A stretch of DNA of 64,000 nucleotides, taken from NCBI RefSeq assembly GCF_047302285.1, contig NZ_CP154845.1, positions 2,108,001 through 2,172,000 of the forward strand, in the 5' to 3' direction. This DNA comes from Robertmurraya sp047302285. Lineage in GTDB: Bacteria > Bacillota > Bacilli > Bacillales > Cytobacillaceae. Made by a program: the position numbers and the translations under genes. Under the pieces are notes generated by a model. The model was given only the letters and a program-made list of their open reading frames with translations, searched no databases and had not been told where the DNA came from. Numbering within the stretch: the first letter of the stretch is position 1; every line of letters begins with the position of its first letter. This document shows, piece by piece, positions 17,438 through 27,353 of the stretch.

Positions 17438-18677
17438 GGTTATTTTAAAAGGTCAAAAAGCAAAAGCAGCTAGTTATCAATTAGTGGGAGTCACTACTGA
17501 GGAAAAAAATGGAGCTTTATTAAAAATTGCTAAAAAATTAATCCTTGAAAAAGAGCAGCTAATTGCAGAAAATCAAAAGGATTTACACACTGGTAAGGCA
17601 AAAGGTTTATCTGACAATGTACTTGATCGAATCATGCTTAATACGAAACGAATTGAGGATATGGCAGAGGCGATAAAGCTATTAGTTCAGTTAAAGGATC
17701 CAATTGGAGACAATCTCGAAACAATCGAGAAAGATAATGGTGTATTGATTAAAAAAAATCGAGTCCCAATCGGAGTAATTGGCATGATCTATGAGGCTCG
17801 TCCGAATGTGACCATTGATGCCGCCACTTTATCTTTAAAAACAGGTAATGCCGTTATTCTTCGGGGAAGTTCCTCGGCCTATTATTCAAATAAAGCTCTC
17901 GTTCAAATTATTCATCAAGCACTTGAAGAAACCATTATTCCTCTTGATGCTGTACAACTGATTGAGGATACAAGTAGAGAAACGGCGAAGGAATTGTTCA
18001 CCTTAAATGACTATTTAGACGTACTTATTCCCCGAGGTGGTAAGGCGTTAATTGATACGGTTGTACGAGAGTCTACCGTACCGGTATTAGAAACTGGGGC
18101 AGGGAATTGTCATGTCTATGTAGATGAGTCAGGAAAGTATGAGATGGCTGAGAGTATTATTTTAAATGCAAAAACGCAACGTCCATCTGTCTGCAATTCC
18201 ATCGAGACCGTACTGATTCACGAAAAGTGGTTTGAACATTACGGTTTCAAATTACTAACTGCATTATCAAAACACGGGGTAGAAATTTTTGGAGATGAAA
18301 GAGTCGTTCAACTTTATGGCGATTCAAAGGAAGCTAACGAGGAGGATTGGGCAACGGAGTATTTAGCACTTAAAATCAGTGTGAAAGTGGTTGGTGATGT
18401 GCATGAGGCGATCGAACATATTAATCAATATGGGACAAAGCACTCTGAATCGATTGTGACAGAAACAATTGAAAATGCTAAAGCCTTTATGATGAAAGTG
18501 GATGCAGCAGCAGTGTATCATAATGCTTCTACTCGATTTACCGATGGCTTTGAATTCGGCTATGGAGCAGAAATTGGGATTAGTACGCAAAAATTACACG
18601 CTCGAGGCCCAATGGGACTCGAAGCGCTAACATCAAGCAAGTATTATATTTATGGTACTGGGCAAATAAGAGAGTAA
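17430..18677 (+). CDS. proA: Gamma-glutamyl phosphate reductase (glutamate-5-semialdehyde dehydrogenase)
   Basis: Second enzyme of proline synthesis: NADPH-dependent reduction of glutamyl-5-phosphate to the semialdehyde. 415 residues of the aldehyde dehydrogenase superfamily, with the catalytic cysteine C255 in [10 protein letters not shown] and the typical cofactor-region motifs [17 protein letters not shown] and [16 protein letters not shown] 17430 is preferred over the in-frame ATG 17412 because AAGGGAGAG lies correctly before 17430 and MSEVILKG is the usual start. Overlaps proB by 8 bases, so the two enzymes are probably coupled. The 3' end converges on the phosphatase gene with only 23 bases between, and I see no strong terminator there, only a 6-bp GTAGTC/GACTAC hairpin. 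Confidence 0.97.
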   Translation: MSEVILKGQKAKAASYQLVGVTTEEKNGALLKIAKKLILEKEQLIAENQKDLHTGKAKGLSDNVLDRIMLNTKRIEDMAEAIKLLVQLKDPIGDNLETIEKDNGVLIKKNRVPIGVIGMIYEARPNVTIDAATLSLKTGNAVILRGSSSAYYSNKALVQIIHQALEETIIPLDAVQLIEDTSRETAKELFTLNDYLDVLIPRGGKALIDTVVRESTVPVLETGAGNCHVYVDESGKYEMAESIILNAKTQRPSVCNSIETVLIHEKWFEHYGFKLLTALSKHGVEIFGDERVVQLYGDSKEANEEDWATEYLALKISVKVVGDVHEAIEHINQYGTKHSESIVTETIENAKAFMMKVDAAAVYHNASTRFTDGFEFGYGAEIGISTQKLHARGPMGLEALTSSKYYIYGTGQIRE

Positions 18678-18700
18678 AGTAGTCGTTGACTACAAATCAA

Positions 18701-20788
18701 CTATTTGAAGGATTTTTCCTTCATGTTCGTACCTTTATTCTGTAATAACTGTAATTCTAGACGGTGATCTTCTAGCGAAAGAAACCCTAAATTGCTGTCC
18801 ATTTCCACGATGGCATTGTTCGATAATGTGTACGGCTGAATGAACTCTTTCCACAAGTATGACTTTCCCTTAGAAGAATTTTTTTGATGATAGAGGAGAT
18901 TAAAGGTGGAGTCACATGAGCGGTGGAGTTCATTCTTTCCTTTTAATAAATGATAACCCTTCAGAATCCGTTGTAAAAAGAATTTGGACAAAGTAGAAAA
19001 GCTTTCATTTTTAAGTGGACTACTTGTCAATTGATGTACATATCTAGTTTGTTCGTCCTCAAAATTTACCTTCGTCTTTAAAGCTGAAGCAATATGAGTA
19101 TCTCCAGATAATATGATACATTGATTAGGATTCCATTGTGCAATGCGCCGATGGAATTCATAAAAACCTTTCCCATTGAATCTCCAAAGTTCCAAATCAA
19201 AGGCAGTTTGTACGGGGAGGAGGAAACTTTTTAGTGGCATGACAAAACTGAATAGTAACCTTTCTAATAATCTGATACCATAAAATGGAACAGGAGAGAC
19301 TAAGATAAGAGGGCTGTTACTTTTCCATCCACTTTCTTGAAGTTGTTGAGAAAGTATATCCCAACCTTCATCATTGATTAGTCGTGGTCCAGTTGTCATT
19401 TCCTTTGAGGCTTTTAAAGGTTGGACTGGTTTCGGTGTGAGGTCATAGGATCGTTTCGTTCGGGTATCTAGGAATAAAGCCAATGGATTAGTTGGTGCTA
19501 AAAAAGACCATTTATCAAATTGAAGGATCATCTCTATCCAGTATTGGTACGTAACTGTGTGATGTTGAAGAGTGTTTAAATACTGCTCAATATGAAACGT
19601 AAATCGATGGTCATACTGTTCTGGATCATTGCCCCATCCTTGGAAGGCAAAAAAAGCTGTTAAACCGTTGGCGATGACATGTTTACCTAAATTAGTGTGT
19701 TTTACATTTTCACTCCACTCTAAGGAAATATTCCAATCGTCTGTAATATCATGGTCATCAAAGATCATATAGGTGGGGATATTGGCTAATAATCTTCGAA
19801 TCTTTGGTAATGATTGTTGGAACCTTATTATTTCCTCTAACTGTTTATCGTACTGTCTTTTTTGGTCAAGGAACTCTCTAGCATGTTCCTCCTCATAGCC
19901 ATTTTCTTTCGCATAAATAAAATAATATCTCTCTTTCTTTACGAGTTCGTCAAAGGAAGGGATCAGTTGCTCTTCATTTGCCACTTTCCATATTTCTGGA
20001 CTTAAGCTTAACAGATACATCGCTGCAAATTCTCCGAAGGTTAGTAAATGATTATGCCCTTTACTCGATGTAAACTTACAAAAATTCTCTATTATAAATT
20101 GTCTGCCGTGAACTTGTTTGAGTGCTTTCTTAAAGTGCGCGGTCTTTAGTCGGTCATCTATATTCGTTACATTTTCTAGATGGTTTGTTAGTTCCGATGC
20201 TACATCAGAAATGAAAGGCATGATGGGATCGGCTACATCATCTGCGTAAATTTGATCCCCAATTAAAAATAGTGAGCTAGGTCTGTTCTTTTTATCAAAA
20301 TAGGTTTCTTTCAGCTTCATGTCACCACTCTCTAACGCATCTTTGCCTTTCCCATGAAGTTTCCGACATGAACCAAATAATATTTTCTTATGTTGATGCG
20401 TGAGAAAAAAAGTAGGATAATTTACATGATGATATGTGATAGAAAGCTCATTTTTCGATGAAAGTAAGCCTAAACTTCCTAAATCAAAGGTTTCATCAGG
20501 ACGAGTAAAATGAAGATTATAACCGAATAATTGTTCCAATGGGAACAGACCAGTCCTAGGTGAGAGTTCAATCAAATAAATATATAGATTCTTACCGAGT
20601 TTCATTGAATTAACTTTCGTGTAAATCGAGACTGGCTCATATTTATATTCGAATTGAAAGGAAGTATGCTTGATCTCAAATAATTCGCCAACTATTTCAT
20701 AGGACTCGCTCATGGCAATCCATATATACGCTTTTGTAGGCTCAACTCTGCGAATAATCGGTCCTGCTAAAAGTTTTGGTAGTTCCAT
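18701..20788 (-). CDS. PhoD-like (alkaline phosphatase D family) metallophosphatase
   Basis: 695 residues related to the PhoD family of calcineurin-like phosphoesterases. Metal-binding motifs visible in order: FGSCRK, LIGDQIYADD (Asp pair), MIFDDHDITDDW (Asp-Asp-His-Asp) and LSGDTHIAS near the C-terminal side. No signal peptide or Tat twin-arginine motif is visible at the N-terminus (it starts MELPKLLAGPIIRRVEP), so a cytoplasmic location is likely, unlike secreted Bacillus PhoD. N-terminal about 110 residues form the Fn-like domain seen in this family (GPIIRRVEPTKAYIWIAMS). Substrate unknown. It is transcribed alone on the minus strand. Confidence 0.88.
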   Translation of the reverse strand: MELPKLLAGPIIRRVEPTKAYIWIAMSESYEIVGELFEIKHTSFQFEYKYEPVSIYTKVNSMKLGKNLYIYLIELSPRTGLFPLEQLFGYNLHFTRPDETFDLGSLGLLSSKNELSITYHHVNYPTFFLTHQHKKILFGSCRKLHGKGKDALESGDMKLKETYFDKKNRPSSLFLIGDQIYADDVADPIMPFISDVASELTNHLENVTNIDDRLKTAHFKKALKQVHGRQFIIENFCKFTSSKGHNHLLTFGEFAAMYLLSLSPEIWKVANEEQLIPSFDELVKKERYYFIYAKENGYEEEHAREFLDQKRQYDKQLEEIIRFQQSLPKIRRLLANIPTYMIFDDHDITDDWNISLEWSENVKHTNLGKHVIANGLTAFFAFQGWGNDPEQYDHRFTFHIEQYLNTLQHHTVTYQYWIEMILQFDKWSFLAPTNPLALFLDTRTKRSYDLTPKPVQPLKASKEMTTGPRLINDEGWDILSQQLQESGWKSNSPLILVSPVPFYGIRLLERLLFSFVMPLKSFLLPVQTAFDLELWRFNGKGFYEFHRRIAQWNPNQCIILSGDTHIASALKTKVNFEDEQTRYVHQLTSSPLKNESFSTLSKFFLQRILKGYHLLKGKNELHRSCDSTFNLLYHQKNSSKGKSYLWKEFIQPYTLSNNAIVEMDSNLGFLSLEDHRLELQLLQNKGTNMKEKSFK

Positions 20789-21005
20789 TGAATATCACAG
20801 CTCCAATAAGTTAGAGTTGTGATAGTATATTCATCTTTGGCTATTCCGTGTGCTCTCGCCTATTTTGTGATAAATCTCCATTGAATTGAATCCTTCTTTT
20901 ATCATACATAATGAATTATTCTTATTACAAAAATTCAAAAAAAGAAACTTTTTCCATATATTTTTAGTCTAATATAGAGAAGAGTGTTTGGAGAGGAGGT
21001 CTCAT

Positions 21006-23114
21006 ATGTTTCCGGAAAAAAAGAAAAAGAAATCCAATGCTCCCTTCCGTGTTAATCTCTTATTTTTTGCCGTTTTTGCCTTGTTTTCATTACTTGTATT
21101 ACGATTGGGAGTCGTTCAAATTGTTCAAGGAGAAGATTATAAGAGAGAAATCGAAAAAACAGAAGATGTTATCGTCAGTCAATCCGTGCCCCGTGGTAGA
21201 ATGTTTGATCGAAATGGAGCCATTATTGTAGATAATACTCCGAAAAATGCCATTACATATACGAATTATGGGGTAAGTGCGAAAGAAATGCTTGAGGTAG
21301 CAGATAAGCTTGCTTTACTCATTGACTTTGAGCCAAAAAGAGTGCAGGAACGAGATAAAAAGGATTATTGGCTGACAAAAAACCCTGAACGAGGCGATGA
21401 AAAAGTCCCTGACGAGGAACGTGAAAAACTTAAGGATGAACTTGATCAGAAGGAATATGACAAAAAGGTATATGACCTAAAGTTAGAGAGGATAACTGAA
21501 GAAGACCTAGCTGAATTAACAGAACAAGATCTCGAAATTATTGGCATTTATGCAATCTTTAGCAGCGGCTACGCCTTAACACCACAAATTGTTAAAAATG
21601 AAGGAGTAACCGACGAGGAATTTGCGATTGTGAGCGAAAATCTTCAATATTTACCTGGAGTCGATACAACGACAGATTGGGATCGGACTTATTCATTTGA
21701 TAAAACGTTAAGAACGATTCTAGGTGGGGTTACCAATACGAACGAAGGATTGCCGAAGGAGCGACTAGACTATTTCCTAGCAAGGGATTATAGTCTAAAC
21801 GATCGCGTGGGGAAAAGCTATCTCGAGGCACAATATGAAGATGTTTTGCACGGACAAAAATCAAAAATCAAAAATATCACGGATAAAGCAGGAAATACGT
21901 TGAGTACAGAAGTAGTATCAGAAGGTCAAAGAGGAAAAGATCTTGTATTATCGATTGATATGGATTTGCAGCTAGAAGTTGAGAACATTATCAGTGAAAA
22001 TTTAACTAAAGCGAAGCAAACTGCGAGAACTGGTTTTCTCGACAGGGCCTTTGTGGTGATGATGGATCCTAATACGGGAGAAGTCCTTTCGATGGCAGGG
22101 AAACAACTTGTTAAAAATGAAGAAACAGGGAAAATGGAAATGCAAGATTTTGCTGCAGGAACGATCACAACATCCTATAATGTCGGTTCATCTGTGAAAG
22201 GAGCCACCATATTAACGGGATTTCAAACTGGCGCTATTACACCAAATACGTATATTCGTGATACGCCCATTAAAATTAAAGATACCCCTTTAAAAGGTTC
22301 CTACAGTAATAATTTAGGAACACTTGATCCGGTAGGAGCTTTAAGAGTATCTTCAAACGTTTATATGTTCCACACAGCTATCAGGATGGCGGGAGCAAGG
22401 TATGAATACAATCAGCCGTTAAGAATTAGTCCTGCCGCATTTGATACGATGAGACAGTCTTTTAGCCAATTTGGTTTAGGGACACGAACTGGGATTGATC
22501 TTCCAAATGAACAAATTGGTTTTAAAGGAGAAGCCACTAAACCAGGTTTCCTTTTAGACTTATCAATTGGACAATACGATACGTATACTCCGATGCAGCT
22601 TGCTCAATACGTTTCAACGATTGCCAATGGAGGAAATCGTGTTCAAGCTCGACTGGTGAAGGAAATTCGAGAGCCGGTTATGGAAGAAGATAAGCTAGGT
22701 CCTTTATTTGAAGAAATTCAACCAAAAATATTGAATCGTTTAGATTTAGAACCAGGCTGGATGGAAACGGTGCAAAATGGATTCCGTCAAGTTACAACCT
22801 CAGGTACGGCTAGTAAATTTTTTGCTGGTAAAGAATATTTACCTGCAGGTAAGACAGGTACGGCACAGGCCTTTTATGATGGACCAGATCGAAAGAACTA
22901 CGATGAGCCACCTAGTGTTATGAATTTAAGCTTTGTTGGCTATGCCCCTTATAATAATCCAGAGGTAGCAATTGCAGTCATTGTCCCTTGGGCTTATACT
23001 GGTTCAAGTGGTCACCAAGCAAATCTTACCATTGGTGAAGATGCACTAGACGCTTATTTTAACTTAAAGAAACAACGTGAAGAAGAGAAGTTACAAACTG
23101 TAAACTCAAATTAA
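21006..23114 (+). CDS. Class B penicillin-binding protein, PbpA/PbpH type transpeptidase
   Basis: 702-residue monofunctional DD-transpeptidase for lateral-wall synthesis. One membrane anchor near residues 12-36, a dimerisation domain with VPRGRMFDRNG, a charged insertion (about 100-190), then the transpeptidase domain: active-site SSVK with S395 and K398, SSN in RVSSNVYMF, and KTGTAQ with K616. The size and the double-Ser SSVK box fit the redundant PbpA and PbpH enzymes that set rod shape in B. subtilis; I cannot tell which. ATG 21006 has GAGGAGGT five bases upstream, so I reject the in-frame TTG at 20988. A hairpin follows at 23126. Confidence 0.93.
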   Translation: MFPEKKKKKSNAPFRVNLLFFAVFALFSLLVLRLGVVQIVQGEDYKREIEKTEDVIVSQSVPRGRMFDRNGAIIVDNTPKNAITYTNYGVSAKEMLEVADKLALLIDFEPKRVQERDKKDYWLTKNPERGDEKVPDEEREKLKDELDQKEYDKKVYDLKLERITEEDLAELTEQDLEIIGIYAIFSSGYALTPQIVKNEGVTDEEFAIVSENLQYLPGVDTTTDWDRTYSFDKTLRTILGGVTNTNEGLPKERLDYFLARDYSLNDRVGKSYLEAQYEDVLHGQKSKIKNITDKAGNTLSTEVVSEGQRGKDLVLSIDMDLQLEVENIISENLTKAKQTARTGFLDRAFVVMMDPNTGEVLSMAGKQLVKNEETGKMEMQDFAAGTITTSYNVGSSVKGATILTGFQTGAITPNTYIRDTPIKIKDTPLKGSYSNNLGTLDPVGALRVSSNVYMFHTAIRMAGARYEYNQPLRISPAAFDTMRQSFSQFGLGTRTGIDLPNEQIGFKGEATKPGFLLDLSIGQYDTYTPMQLAQYVSTIANGGNRVQARLVKEIREPVMEEDKLGPLFEEIQPKILNRLDLEPGWMETVQNGFRQVTTSGTASKFFAGKEYLPAGKTGTAQAFYDGPDRKNYDEPPSVMNLSFVGYAPYNNPEVAIAVIVPWAYTGSSGHQANLTIGEDALDAYFNLKKQREEEKLQTVNSN

Positions 23115-23125
23115 ACCTTTTATGT

Positions 23126-23158
23126 ATCGGAGGCACTATTTTAGTACCTCCGATTGCT
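23126..23158. terminator. Hairpin between convergent PBP and SASP genes
   Basis: ATCGGAGG pairs with CCTCCGAT around a 13-base loop. T runs are weak on both sides, but the position between two convergent genes suggests shared termination. Confidence 0.6.
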
Positions 23159-23161
23159 TGT

Positions 23162-23359
23162 TTAATGATGCTCATTATTTTGTTGCAATTGTTGTTGACC
23201 GAGTCGGACGAGTCGTTTCGTCATTTCTCCCCCAACTGATCCATTTGCACGCGCGGTCGTATCTGCACCAAGCTGTACCCCAAACTCATTGGCGATTTCC
23301 TCTTTCATTTGGTTAAGAACATTTTCAGAACCAGGAACCAAAAGTTTGTTTCTTGCCAT
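23162..23359 (-). CDS. Alpha/beta-type small acid-soluble spore protein
   Basis: 65 residues, a DNA-binding protein that coats and protects spore DNA and is degraded at germination. The conserved SASP features are clear: [20 protein letters not shown] at the N-terminal side including the Glu-Ile/Ala protease (GPR) cleavage area EEIANEFGV, then [21 protein letters not shown]. The glutamine/histidine-rich end ([11 protein letters not shown]) is common in this family. GGGAGTGATG precedes the ATG. Forespore-specific (SigG) expression is expected from the family; I could not place an unambiguous SigG promoter. Confidence 0.97.
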   Translation of the reverse strand: MARNKLLVPGSENVLNQMKEEIANEFGVQLGADTTARANGSVGGEMTKRLVRLGQQQLQQNNEHH

Positions 23360-23446
23360 GATACATCACTCCCTTGCATGATTTGAGCAATGAAATATTG
23401 CCCATTCTTAATGTTTCCGTGATGATTTAATAATATTCAAATGGTC

Positions 23447-24265
23447 TCAGGCCTCATCCTCAGTAGTTTCATTAAGGAAGGGTTTATTGACATAGTAATA
23501 CATGAAGGCCATTAATACACTTCCTCCGATTAAATTCCCTATTGTAACAGGTACCAAATTATGAATGACCCCACCAAAAGAAATCGTTCCTGGGTGATTC
23601 AATACGAGCGCAATCGCAAATGTACACATATTGGCAATGCTATGTTCATAGCCAGAAATGAAAAAACAGAAGACGAACAAAATCATAACAAATAACTTTG
23701 CTCCATCCTGCTTTAACGTCATCGGAATAAAAAAGGCAAGACATACAAGCCAATTACAAAGAATCCCACGAAAAAATAACTCGGTTGTAGGGATATGCAT
23801 CTTTTTCTCTACAACATCAAGTAAATAAGCGTTTACTGATGATTCAGCGTATAGCTGAGTCGTGAAAATCAGCAAGGCAAACATAGTAGCTCCAATGATA
23901 TTTCCGATATAACTCCATATCAAAAGAATGGCGACATCTACCCACTTCATTTTTTTACGTAAAGCAGCGAAGGTAAAGTAAAATGTATTGCCTGTAAATA
24001 AATCTCCTCCTCCATAAGCAATTAAAATGATCGCGGCCCCAAATGTGAAAGCAGCCATTGGATAAGCAACAGGTGAATGTTCATTATAAAAATATCCCCC
24101 TGTTTTAAAGGCAACGATGACTCCGAACCCAATAAACATACTGGCTAATGCAGCTCTTAATATATAATGAATCGGATTAATTTGGTAATATTTCTGTTTT
24201 TTTAACGCTAATTTTTCTACCTCTAATAACGGCTTTACTTCCATCAAGACCATCCATTCTGACAA
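23447..24265 (-). CDS. Formate/nitrite transporter family channel
   Basis: 272 residues with six predicted membrane helices and the FNT family pattern: NPIHYILRAALASMFIGFG at the first helix, GGGDLFTGNTF at the half-helix of the pore, the CNWLVCLAFFIP motif and the final GNLIGGSVLM. It conducts small monovalent anions such as formate, nitrite or hydrosulfide. The start is read as TTG 24265 because AGGAT lies 8 bases upstream; in-frame ATGs lie 4 and 7 codons later. It is divergent from the germination operon and monocistronic. Substrate cannot be fixed from sequence. Confidence 0.9.
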   Translation of the reverse strand: MSEWMVLMEVKPLLEVEKLALKKQKYYQINPIHYILRAALASMFIGFGVIVAFKTGGYFYNEHSPVAYPMAAFTFGAAIILIAYGGGDLFTGNTFYFTFAALRKKMKWVDVAILLIWSYIGNIIGATMFALLIFTTQLYAESSVNAYLLDVVEKKMHIPTTELFFRGILCNWLVCLAFFIPMTLKQDGAKLFVMILFVFCFFISGYEHSIANMCTFAIALVLNHPGTISFGGVIHNLVPVTIGNLIGGSVLMAFMYYYVNKPFLNETTEDEA

Positions 24266-24409
24266 AATGTTATATCCTATTTTTTGTTTGTCATGAAGAA
24301 ATATGTAGTTTATTTGCTACAAAAATATTCTGTCTTCATAGAAAAGGAAGTATTGGGGATATTATGAAAAAATGGATAGTTTAATCTTTTTATTTGGGGA
24401 GGGGAGTTT

Positions 24410-25951
24410 GTGCGCCGTTTGAAAAAACCAAAAAAACTAAAAGAGAGCATAGAAATACAGAATCAAATTGAGGAGAAAGTTGCCGAACAACTTAGCGACA
24501 ATATTGACCTTCTTAAATCAATATTTGCTGACTGTTCAGATGTGAAATTTCGTCCTTTAAAAGTTAAAGAAAGAACCGCTTACATAATTTTTATTGACGG
24601 ATTAATTGACAATACAAGTATCCAGTTTAACGCTTTGCATGAGTTATTATCTGAAACGAACATAGAAGATTTAAGCGCAGATTATATCCAACAAAAAATC
24701 GTTTCGATTAGTGATGTGGTGGAATCAGATAAATTAGATGAGATTGTAAAGCAAGTATTAGATGCTAACACGGTGCTATTGGTTGATGGAATCGAAAAGG
24801 CCCTCATTTTAAATGCAAAAGGTGGCGAGCGAAGGGCGGTTGCTGAACCTGAGACGGAGACAACGGTTCGTGGTCCAAGAGAAGGTTTTACAGAAAGTAT
24901 TGCTGTGAATATTGCTTTAATTAGACAGAAAATTAGATCAAGTCATCTCAAATTGATAACGAAAGAAATCGGAACAGAGACAAGAACAATTATAGGCATA
25001 ATGTATCTAGATAACCTCGCTTCACCAGATTTAGTAACAGAAGTCCAAGCGCGCCTTGACCGAATCAATATTGATGCCATTCTAGAAAGTGGATATATAG
25101 AAGAATTAATTGAAGATGAACCAAGAAGTCTTTTTCCTCAACTTCAAAATACGGAACGGCCAGATACAGTAGCGGGGAATCTTTTAGAAGGAAGAGTGGT
25201 TATTCTTGTGAACGGAAGCCCGTTTACTTTAATATTGCCGACCACCTTTTGGCAACTATTACAGGCAAATGAGGATTACTATCATCGCTTTCATATTTCC
25301 GTTTTTATTAGAGCTTTACGGATACTGATGATCTTTTTAGCCTTAATGCTCCCGGCTATTTATATTGCGGTTACGACCTATCATCAAGAAATGATCCCAA
25401 CCAATTTATTATATAGTATTGCCGCCAGCAGGGAGTCAATTCCATTCCCGGCGTTTGTTGAAGCAATGATTATGGAGATAGCCTTTGAATCGTTACGTGA
25501 AGCAGGTTTACGTTTACCTAAAGTGATTGGACAAGCAGTCAGTATTCTCGGTGCTCTTGTCATTGGTCAGGCTGCTGTTGAGGCAGGAATTGTATCTGCT
25601 CCGATGGTAATCATTGTTAGTCTAACAGGTATCGCTTCATTCACGATACCTAAATTCAATCTAGCTATAACGGTTCGTATGCTCCGATTTCCTATGATGG
25701 TTCTTGCCGGCCTTTTTGGATTGTTTGGTATTTCAATTGGTTCCATCATGATCGTCACCCATTTATGTAAGCTTCGCTCATTTGGAGTTCCATATTTTTC
25801 TCCACTAGGTCCATTAAATTGGAAAGAGTTAAAGGATGTATTCATACGTGCGCCATGGTGGGCGATGGATAGACGTCCTACTCAGACTATAGGAGAGAAT
25901 GTTAAAAGGCAATCTGATCATTTAAGACCATCCCCAATGAATAATGAGTAG
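24410..25951 (+). CDS. GerA-type germinant receptor A subunit
   Basis: 513 residues. Hydrophilic N-terminal half (about 1-290) that forms the two-lobed ligand-associated domain, then membrane helices between about 300 and 440 and a short cytosolic tail. Family landmarks include KVKERTAYIIFIDGLID, the TVRGPREGFTESIAVNIALIR loop and LPAIYIAVTTYHQEMIP at the first membrane helix. Start is GTG with GGGGAGGGG upstream. First gene of an A-C-D-B receptor operon embedded in the spore inner membrane, triggering germination on sensing amino acids, sugars or nucleosides. Ligand not predictable here. Confidence 0.96.
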   Translation: MRRLKKPKKLKESIEIQNQIEEKVAEQLSDNIDLLKSIFADCSDVKFRPLKVKERTAYIIFIDGLIDNTSIQFNALHELLSETNIEDLSADYIQQKIVSISDVVESDKLDEIVKQVLDANTVLLVDGIEKALILNAKGGERRAVAEPETETTVRGPREGFTESIAVNIALIRQKIRSSHLKLITKEIGTETRTIIGIMYLDNLASPDLVTEVQARLDRINIDAILESGYIEELIEDEPRSLFPQLQNTERPDTVAGNLLEGRVVILVNGSPFTLILPTTFWQLLQANEDYYHRFHISVFIRALRILMIFLALMLPAIYIAVTTYHQEMIPTNLLYSIAASRESIPFPAFVEAMIMEIAFESLREAGLRLPKVIGQAVSILGALVIGQAAVEAGIVSAPMVIIVSLTGIASFTIPKFNLAITVRMLRFPMMVLAGLFGLFGISIGSIMIVTHLCKLRSFGVPYFSPLGPLNWKELKDVFIRAPWWAMDRRPTQTIGENVKRQSDHLRPSPMNNE

Positions 25952-25974
25952 TTCTACATTAGAGGTGTAACCGG

Positions 25975-27132
25975 ATGAAAAAGAGTTGGCAAGTAATCAT
26001 ATTGTTCATTTGTGTATTCTTTTTAAGCGGATGCTGGGACCGTAAGGAAGTAAATGATTTAGCTTTCGTCATTGCAACCGGGTTTGACAAAGAAGGGGAA
26101 AATGACTTTCGTATTTCTGTCCAGACTCCTTTGCCAAGTGCAATGGGGGGTCCAGGTGGAGGTGGTGGAGGAACTAGTGGGAGTTCTCCATTTTATGTTG
26201 ATTCAGGAAAAGGGAGAAATATAAGAGAGGCTGATGATAATCTGCAAAAACGAGTATCACGTGAGTTATTTTTAGCCCATCGACGTGTTTTTATCTTTGG
26301 TGAAGAGGTCGCATCAGGGGGAATTGAGCGCTCATTAAACTATATATTAGAACATCCAGAATCTCGTTTATCTACTTTTTTGCTCATTGCCAAAGGTGAA
26401 GCCATTGATATTTTAACGGCATCACCCCATTTTGAACAACTTCCTTCAGAAGCGGTAAGGGAGATGGCAAAAACAACATTAAATATCGATACTCGTGATG
26501 TTCTTAATGATTTGCATCTTCCTGGAAAGGACCCTGTTATTCCTGTCGTTAAAACAGTAAAAACACAAAATAAAGGGAATGACGAAAGGAAGGAAATTCA
26601 GCTGGACTCAGTCGGGATTATGAAGGATGATGCCTTAAACTTTATAACAAATGAGAATGAAACGACTGGGGTTTATTGGATAAATAATAGAATGAGGCAA
26701 AAGGATGTCACTGTGACAATTGACAAAGATTCCGAACTAAATTTAATCATTCGCGATTATAAAATTAAACCAAGCTACCAGGTACACAATCACATTCCGG
26801 AGTTTACCATTAATCTTTATGTAGATGGAATACTTTTACAAAATGAAGCGGAGCTTGATTTAGAAGATACAGAAGTTTATAGAATGGCAACAACTAAATT
26901 TGCAGACCAAATAAGTAAACAAGTCGAAGGAATTATCGATCACGCGAAATCAGAAGGGATTGACCCTTACGGATTGGGATTGTATATATACAGAACAGAT
27001 AATATTCTTTGGGAAAAACATTTGGCAGAGCAATGGAGGGACCTTCTACCGGAGTTAAAAGTCCATGTTGTTGTAAATGCAGAAATTACAAGAGTGAACA
27101 ATAAAGGAATTAAAATAAGGGAGGCAAAGTAA
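25975..27132 (+). CDS. Ger(x)C family germinant receptor lipoprotein (C subunit)
   Basis: 385 residues. Lipoprotein signal peptide with lipobox LSGC (C20), followed by the family hallmark WDRKEVNDLAFVIATGFDK. An unusually glycine-rich stretch (about residues 54-66, GGPGGGGGGTSGSS) sits in a loop near the N-terminal domain. The C subunit lies outside the spore inner membrane attached by lipid and assembles with A and B. Its stop codon overlaps the ATG of the next gene by one base. Confidence 0.95.
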   Translation: MKKSWQVIILFICVFFLSGCWDRKEVNDLAFVIATGFDKEGENDFRISVQTPLPSAMGGPGGGGGGTSGSSPFYVDSGKGRNIREADDNLQKRVSRELFLAHRRVFIFGEEVASGGIERSLNYILEHPESRLSTFLLIAKGEAIDILTASPHFEQLPSEAVREMAKTTLNIDTRDVLNDLHLPGKDPVIPVVKTVKTQNKGNDERKEIQLDSVGIMKDDALNFITNENETTGVYWINNRMRQKDVTVTIDKDSELNLIIRDYKIKPSYQVHNHIPEFTINLYVDGILLQNEAELDLEDTEVYRMATTKFADQISKQVEGIIDHAKSEGIDPYGLGLYIYRTDNILWEKHLAEQWRDLLPELKVHVVVNAEITRVNNKGIKIREAK

Positions 27133-27353
27133 TGCGGATACTTTTAATAATTGTTCTCTGTTTAACGATTTATTTTATAAGACTTCGGAAGGAGATTCTG
27201 AAGGATAAAAAAGAACGCCGCGCATTCTTTTTCTTCTCATTTTTATCCATCACAATGGCTATTCTCATTTTAGTGGAAGTTCCAATTGAGCGACTCACGG
27301 CGTTTTTTAACCAAACATTAGGCGAAGTAACTAAGCACGTGATAAAAATATGA
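27132..27353 (+). CDS. Small two-helix membrane protein, likely germinant receptor D subunit
   Basis: 73 residues with two hydrophobic segments (about 2-17 and 34-52) separated by a very basic loop (RLRKEILKDKKERR). Size, two-helix layout and position inside a ger operon match the small D subunits described for GerA-type receptors (GerKD type in B. subtilis). It is joined to the C gene by a one-base overlap and to the B gene by a 4-base overlap (ATGA), so all four proteins are coupled. D subunits modulate receptor efficiency. Recognition rests on context more than on sequence motifs. Confidence 0.75.
   Translation: MRILLIIVLCLTIYFIRLRKEILKDKKERRAFFFFSFLSITMAILILVEVPIERLTAFFNQTLGEVTKHVIKI

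Noticed and set aside
23122..23316. Plus-strand frame opposite the SASP gene
   Set aside because: The minus strand encodes an unmistakable alpha/beta SASP with a ribosome site.
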